Below, one piece after another: positions 60,712 to 64,000 of a stretch of 64,000 bases of DNA. Position 1 is the first letter of the stretch. Every line of letters starts with the position of its first letter. A program made the translations under genes and the position numbers. The DNA is taken from contig NZ_JACMSF010000023.1 of assembly GCF_014257025.1 (NCBI RefSeq), forward strand, positions 1-64,000. Direction: 5' to 3'. Below the pieces are notes generated by a model. It was not told where the DNA came from and did not search any database. It was given only the letters and a program-made list of their open reading frames with translations. Source of the DNA: Streptomyces cupreus (lineage in GTDB: Bacteria; Actinomycetota; Actinomycetes; Streptomycetales; Streptomycetaceae).

Positions 60712-61061
60712 GCCGCGAACCTAGCCCGCGTGTTCCCCGGCCGCGCACACCATCGATCAACGTCACCCATGAGAATGACCGCTCCCGGCGGCAGCCCCGC
60801 CCGGCCACCGGCCCCAATCCTCAACTCCCCCTCACCACCACCTGTTCGCGGTCGCCCTCAGCCCCCGTACCTTCCGGAACGCCGAATCACCCTGGCGGCA
60901 ATTCGGCTCCTCCCGCGCCCCGAACTCACGCTGTCGGCCGTGACGGCCGGAGCGTCGGTCCAGCAGCTCGCACCGGCAGCGGTCGCCCGGGCGACGAGGC
61001 TTGCGCGAGAACATGAGTGCGATCTTCATCAGGCGGGCCGCGTGCTCAACCGCATTAGGCG
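60712..61061. other. 350-bp stretch beside the TnpB element, no intact gene
   Basis: No start-supported gene. One + strand frame reads AAIRLLPRPELTLSAVTAGA, then VARATRLAREHECDLHQAGR and VLNRIRRQRF, with a protein-like look but no start and no family that I recognise. The left end of the TnpB element must lie here, but I see no clear partner for its right hairpin. Confidence 0.3.
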
Positions 61062-61715
61062 TCAGCGGTTCAGGCCCAGCTCACCCGCGCGCACCCCGGC
61101 CTGGAAGCGCGATTCCGCGTCGAGGGTGTCGAGCAGTTCGGCGACCCGGCGACGGTAGGTGCGCAGGGACATGCCGAGCTCCCGCGCGGCTGTCGCGTCG
61201 GTGACGCCAGAGCCCAGCGCGCGCAGGACCGTCCGACTTCCCGCGTCGAGCTGCGGCCGCTCCGCACGCAGGAAGTCCCCCAGGTTGGTGGCGGCCTCCC
61301 AGGCGGCCTCGAAGAGCGCGTGCACTCCGCCGACCAGGGTGGGTGCGCCGGTCACGGTGTACTCACGGCCGCCGGGGGCGCTCGCCCCGGCGAGGATCGC
61401 GTACCGACGGTCGATGATGATCGTCTCGTGGGGCAGAGCGGCGTCGGCGATGCGCACCTGGCCGCCCCTGTCGACGAGTTGGCTCAGATGCTCGCGGCTG
61501 TGCTCGTCGGCCAGCGCGGCGGGGCTGTACAGCTTGCGGATCCGCGGGGCACCGCTGTGCCGCACCCGGTCACGGGCGGCCTGCCGGGCGCCGTGGTGCG
61601 GCCAGGTGTCGAGGTCGCGGGCGGCGCAGACGAACTCCTCGCGGACCGAGGAGAAAAGATGCGCGGTGCGCGCGAGCAGCTCCAGGTCACCTTGGATCGT
61701 CACGGTCTCTGCCAC
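61062..61715 (-). CDS. HTH regulator divergent from aldo/keto reductase
   Basis: 217 residues, GTG start with GGGGAGA upstream. The N-terminal part resembles the phospholipase-D-like sensor of TrmB-type proteins (REEFVCAARDLDTWPHHGAR; RRYAILAGASAPGGREYTVT). The C-terminal LuxR/winged helix is LRALGSGVTDATAARELGMS then LRTYRRRVAELLDTL. Common in Streptomyces as a one-gene regulator beside an enzyme; its target here was presumably the aldo/keto reductase now cut by an insertion. Confidence 0.82.
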   Translation of the reverse strand: MAETVTIQGDLELLARTAHLFSSVREEFVCAARDLDTWPHHGARQAARDRVRHSGAPRIRKLYSPAALADEHSREHLSQLVDRGGQVRIADAALPHETIIIDRRYAILAGASAPGGREYTVTGAPTLVGGVHALFEAAWEAATNLGDFLRAERPQLDAGSRTVLRALGSGVTDATAARELGMSLRTYRRRVAELLDTLDAESRFQAGVRAGELGLNR

Positions 61716-61789
61716 GCGTTCATTCTCCCCGATGGCAGCAAGCTGCCAGGGGCTCGCGGCCCGAACGCCCCGCCCACCAGGCTGGATTC

Positions 61790-62047
61790 ATGAGCAATGA
61801 CTTCCGCCTCGGTGGCGACCTTCCGATCGACCGGATGGGCTTCGGGGCGATGCGCCTGCCCACCAACAGCTTCCACGGCCCGGCCCGCGATCCCGAGACC
61901 GGTCGCGCCGTCCTGCGCCGCGCCGTCGAACTCGGCGTCAACCACATCGACACCGCCGCCTTCTACACCAGCGGCGACCGCACCGTGCGGGCCAACACCC
62001 TGATCCGCGAGGTTCTCCAGACATCGAGGGGTGTCTCATCTGGGTGA
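61790..62047 (+). pseudogene. Aldo/keto reductase, truncated by insertion
   Basis: ATG 61790 opens MSNDFRLGGDLPIDRMGFGA, MRLPTNSFHGPARDPETGRA, LRRAVELGVNHIDTAAFYTS, with the catalytic Asp and Tyr of the AKR family (D-T-A-x-x-Y). After LIREVL (about 62020) homology stops and only 11 unrelated residues follow. Family proteins are about 280-330 residues, so about 200 residues including the Lys/His part are lost. The break marks the edge of the recombinase element. Confidence 0.82.
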
Positions 62048-62062
62048 GATCCTTGTGCGCCC
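62020..62062. mobile_element. Left boundary of the recombinase element
   Basis: Homology to the reductase ends at about 62020 and integrase DNA follows. A small dyad, TCTCA (62034-62038) with TGAGA (62044-62048), lies just inside. It could be part of the recombination site, but no duplicated core can be tested because the right end is outside the window. Confidence 0.4.
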
Positions 62063-62139
62063 CGTAGCCATCGGCAGCGGTCTTCCGTTGCCGTGACTGC
62101 GTACGTGCGAACGTGCTCAGGTCGGTACGGGAGGGATCG

Positions 62140-63597
62140 GTGCGGCTGTACTTCGCCAACCACCGGGCGGTGTGGCGGGTGGGTGATGTCGCAGGGATCG
62201 ATCGGTCTCTGCTGGCGGGGGCTCTTGAGCGGTATCGCCTGCCGGTGGGTACGCCGGTCCTCCTGGACGAAGCGATGCGGCCGGTGGAGCCGGTCTCCTC
62301 GTGGTTTCGCAGCCTGGCGCTGGCCCGGCGGGATGCGAAGTCGATGCGGGCCTACGCCTATACGGTGCTGATGCTGCTCGGATTCCTGCTGGCTCGCGGG
62401 GTGGACCTGCGCTCGGCCACCGAGATGGACATCTTGCAGTTCCGGCAGTGGCGGCGTGCGGACGCCGAGGACACGGTGGGGGGAACTACCTGGGACCGGG
62501 ACGCTGCCGCGATCGTCAGCCTCTACAAGCACCTGGTCCGCGTCGGCTACGTGCGGGCCAGTCCGTGGCGGTCGTCGCAGGGGGAGTCGCTGGGCAGCGG
62601 CTTCAGTACGGACGTGCGGGTGCGGCATCTCGAGCTGGAGCAGTACCTGTTCTTCCGGGACGTCGGGTTCGGTGGGCTGACGCCCGCGTCCGAACTCGAC
62701 GAGACGTTCGGCGGGTGGCGCCCGCATCGCAATCGGGCTGCGGTCGAACTCGCGCTGCTGACCGGGATGCGAGCCCAGGAGTGGTCCACGCTGCTGCTGC
62801 CCGAACTCGGTCTGATGGCAGGACATCGCCCGCAAACTGCAGATGTCGATCTGGCGGCTTGCGCGAAGCAGAAGCGGCCTCGGTCCGTCTACGTCCCGGT
62901 CGGAGCGATGGAGTTGCTGGATCCCTACTTGATGATCGAGCGGCCGGAGATCGTGGCGAAGGCCCAGCGCACGCTGCGGCGCCGGCACCAGGACCTGTTC
63001 GTGGTTCAGCGGCTGGAGGCCGACGACACGAAGGTGCGAGGCGTCCTCGAAGGCCGCACCGTCACCCGATCGATCAAGGACCTGGCCCCGGACCTGCGCC
63101 GCATCACGGTGCTGGAGACCGGCGGCGGGCTGGAGCCGCTGGCGCTGTTCATCGGTCAGGGCGGGAAGATGCTGACCGCCTCGGGCTGGGACCGGGTGCG
63201 TTGGGGGGCCTGGGACCGGCTCAAGGCCTGGTCAGCAGATCAGAATGCCCCGCAGGTGCCGTGTCGTTGCTGGGTCTATCACGATCTGCGGCACACCTTC
63301 GCCCTACGTCTGCTGATCTTCCTGACCCGGGAGGCTCTTGGCGACGCCGAGAGGCAGCAGCTTCCGATGTCGACGCTGCTGGACCACATGACCAGGAACC
63401 CGCTGCTGGTGGTCCAGCGCCGGCTCGGTCATGTCCTTCCATCGACGACTTACCGCTACATCCGCTACCTGAAGGACCCGATGCGGGAGGTCGACGACGC
63501 CTTCCGCGAGTGGACCGTCGCCGACGGCGCTTCATACGTCACCATCGCCCGCCACCTGCTGAACCTGGAAGAGAACGCCCATGCCGCGCCGCGGTGA
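62140..63597 (+). CDS. Tyrosine recombinase/integrase
   Basis: 485 residues from GTG 62140, which has GGGAGGG six nt upstream (GTG 62113 is an alternative). N-terminal SAM-like core-binding domain (SMRAYAYTVLMLLGFLLARG; DILQFRQWRRADAED), catalytic domain with Arg211 (ALLTGMRAQEW), His381-x-x-Arg384 (YHDLRHTFALRL), His431 (RRLGHVLPSTTYRY) and likely nucleophile Tyr440. It cuts and joins DNA through a 3'-phosphotyrosine. Its 3' end overlaps the next open frame by 17 nt, so the two proteins are made together. Confidence 0.92.
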   Translation: MRLYFANHRAVWRVGDVAGIDRSLLAGALERYRLPVGTPVLLDEAMRPVEPVSSWFRSLALARRDAKSMRAYAYTVLMLLGFLLARGVDLRSATEMDILQFRQWRRADAEDTVGGTTWDRDAAAIVSLYKHLVRVGYVRASPWRSSQGESLGSGFSTDVRVRHLELEQYLFFRDVGFGGLTPASELDETFGGWRPHRNRAAVELALLTGMRAQEWSTLLLPELGLMAGHRPQTADVDLAACAKQKRPRSVYVPVGAMELLDPYLMIERPEIVAKAQRTLRRRHQDLFVVQRLEADDTKVRGVLEGRTVTRSIKDLAPDLRRITVLETGGGLEPLALFIGQGGKMLTASGWDRVRWGAWDRLKAWSADQNAPQVPCRCWVYHDLRHTFALRLLIFLTREALGDAERQQLPMSTLLDHMTRNPLLVVQRRLGHVLPSTTYRYIRYLKDPMREVDDAFREWTVADGASYVTIARHLLNLEENAHAAPR

Positions 63598-64000
63598 GCA
63601 CACCCGGAACTTCCCGCTTCCCGGTCCGCGGGCAGCGGAGCCCGTCCGGATCGGCATCCGGACGGTGACCGGCCAGACCGCCGATGGCCGCCAGCAAAGC
63701 CCTTCGCTCGACCCATCTGATTTCGCCTGCGCACACCTCGCGGGCGAGCTGGCGGACGAGTGGGTGGAGAAAGCCGCCTCCGCGACGCTGTCGGCGACCG
63801 CCGCGGCTTTGTATCGCCAGGCCATCACGCTGTTCTGCCAGCACGTCGATGCCCACGTTCCCCACGCGGTGAAGGCCTCGCTGGGTGAGCCGGAGCCCGA
63901 CCTCGCCCACGCGCTGACCGACTGGACTCGCCTGCTGCCCGCCGCCTACGGCGCCGGCTCACGGGTGCCTGCCGCGCTCGCCGGCAAACTGCGCATTCTC
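63581..64000 (+). CDS. Second recombinase-element protein, runs off right edge
   Basis: At least 140 residues from ATG 63581, overlapping the integrase gene by 17 nt in another frame and open to the window end. Sequence features: MPRRGEHTRNFPLPGPRAAE, DFACAHLAGELADEWVEKAA, TAAALYRQAITLFCQHVDAH, a helical core-binding-like part. In Tn554-type and recombinase-trio elements a second, larger recombinase follows the first in exactly this way. No catalytic residues are visible in the available part, so the assignment rests on context. Confidence 0.6.
   Translation, partial: MPRRGEHTRNFPLPGPRAAEPVRIGIRTVTGQTADGRQQSPSLDPSDFACAHLAGELADEWVEKAASATLSATAAALYRQAITLFCQHVDAHVPHAVKASLGEPEPDLAHALTDWTRLLPAAYGAGSRVPAALAGKLRIL

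Overview
This window is high-GC actinobacterial DNA, almost certainly from a Streptomyces chromosome. Codon third positions are nearly all G or C, GTG starts with GGAGG-type ribosome sites are common, and the gene families (tandem universal stress proteins, DevR/DevS-type regulators, GH65, DUF1876, GH75, two glycan-type mannosyltransferases) are typical of the genus.

Region 1 (1 to about 26.96 kb) is a hypoxia/dormancy stress island. It resembles the OsdK/OsdR (DevS/DevR) region known from Streptomyces coelicolor and, in gene families, the DosR regulon of Mycobacterium tuberculosis. It carries phosphoketolase (cut by the left edge), a PPK2 kinase, an alcohol dehydrogenase, a DoxX-like membrane protein, carbamate kinase, a cyclic-nucleotide-binding protein, a CBS-BON protein, two closely similar NarL/DevR response regulators, one DevS-like GAF histidine kinase with the heme-ligand histidine conserved, a second-type GAPDH, a GH65 phosphorylase with its beta-phosphoglucomutase, a phosphoribosyltransferase-hydrolase fusion, a ribosome-hibernation-like protein, two flavin-type split-barrel proteins, an STAS protein and six tandem-domain universal stress proteins. 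Most promoters in this island carry a GGGCCGATCGGCCC-like palindrome, usually 65-105 nt before the start codon. I count fourteen sites with at least 12 of 14 matches, all in or at the edges of intergenic DNA. The island also holds decaying genes: a SulP transporter with its middle deleted, a P-type ATPase fragment and a frameshifted Rv1733c-like gene.

Region 2 (about 27 to 46 kb) is ordinary accessory chromosome. It has LysR/EamA, a DUF1876 protein (Rv1738 family), a 3-hydroxyisobutyrate-dehydrogenase-like enzyme, a wrecked SRPBCC gene beside an ArsR regulator and quinone oxidoreductase, a complete dhaKLM operon, TetR/SDR, a GH75 chitosanase divergent from a three-Fn3 lipoprotein with a DasR-type site between them, a PadR/FadH pair, secreted proteins and a PAS-GAF-SpoIIE phosphatase.

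Region 3 (about 45.6 to 59.2 kb) holds a HemK-like methyltransferase, GNAT, a sulfite-oxidase-like molybdoprotein with its reductase, an intact Rv1733c-like protein, a CE7 esterase followed by a strong terminator, a GntR regulator with a matching operator, PadR and methyltransferase genes, a compact second Rho factor, a D,D-carboxypeptidase, and two polyprenol-type mannosyltransferases. One of the latter overlaps the carboxypeptidase antisense by about 256 nt.

Region 4 (59.4 kb to the end) is mobile DNA: a solitary TnpB element with a terminal hairpin, and a tyrosine recombinase followed by an overlapping second open frame that runs off the right edge. This second insertion has cut an aldo/keto reductase gene next to its divergent regulator.
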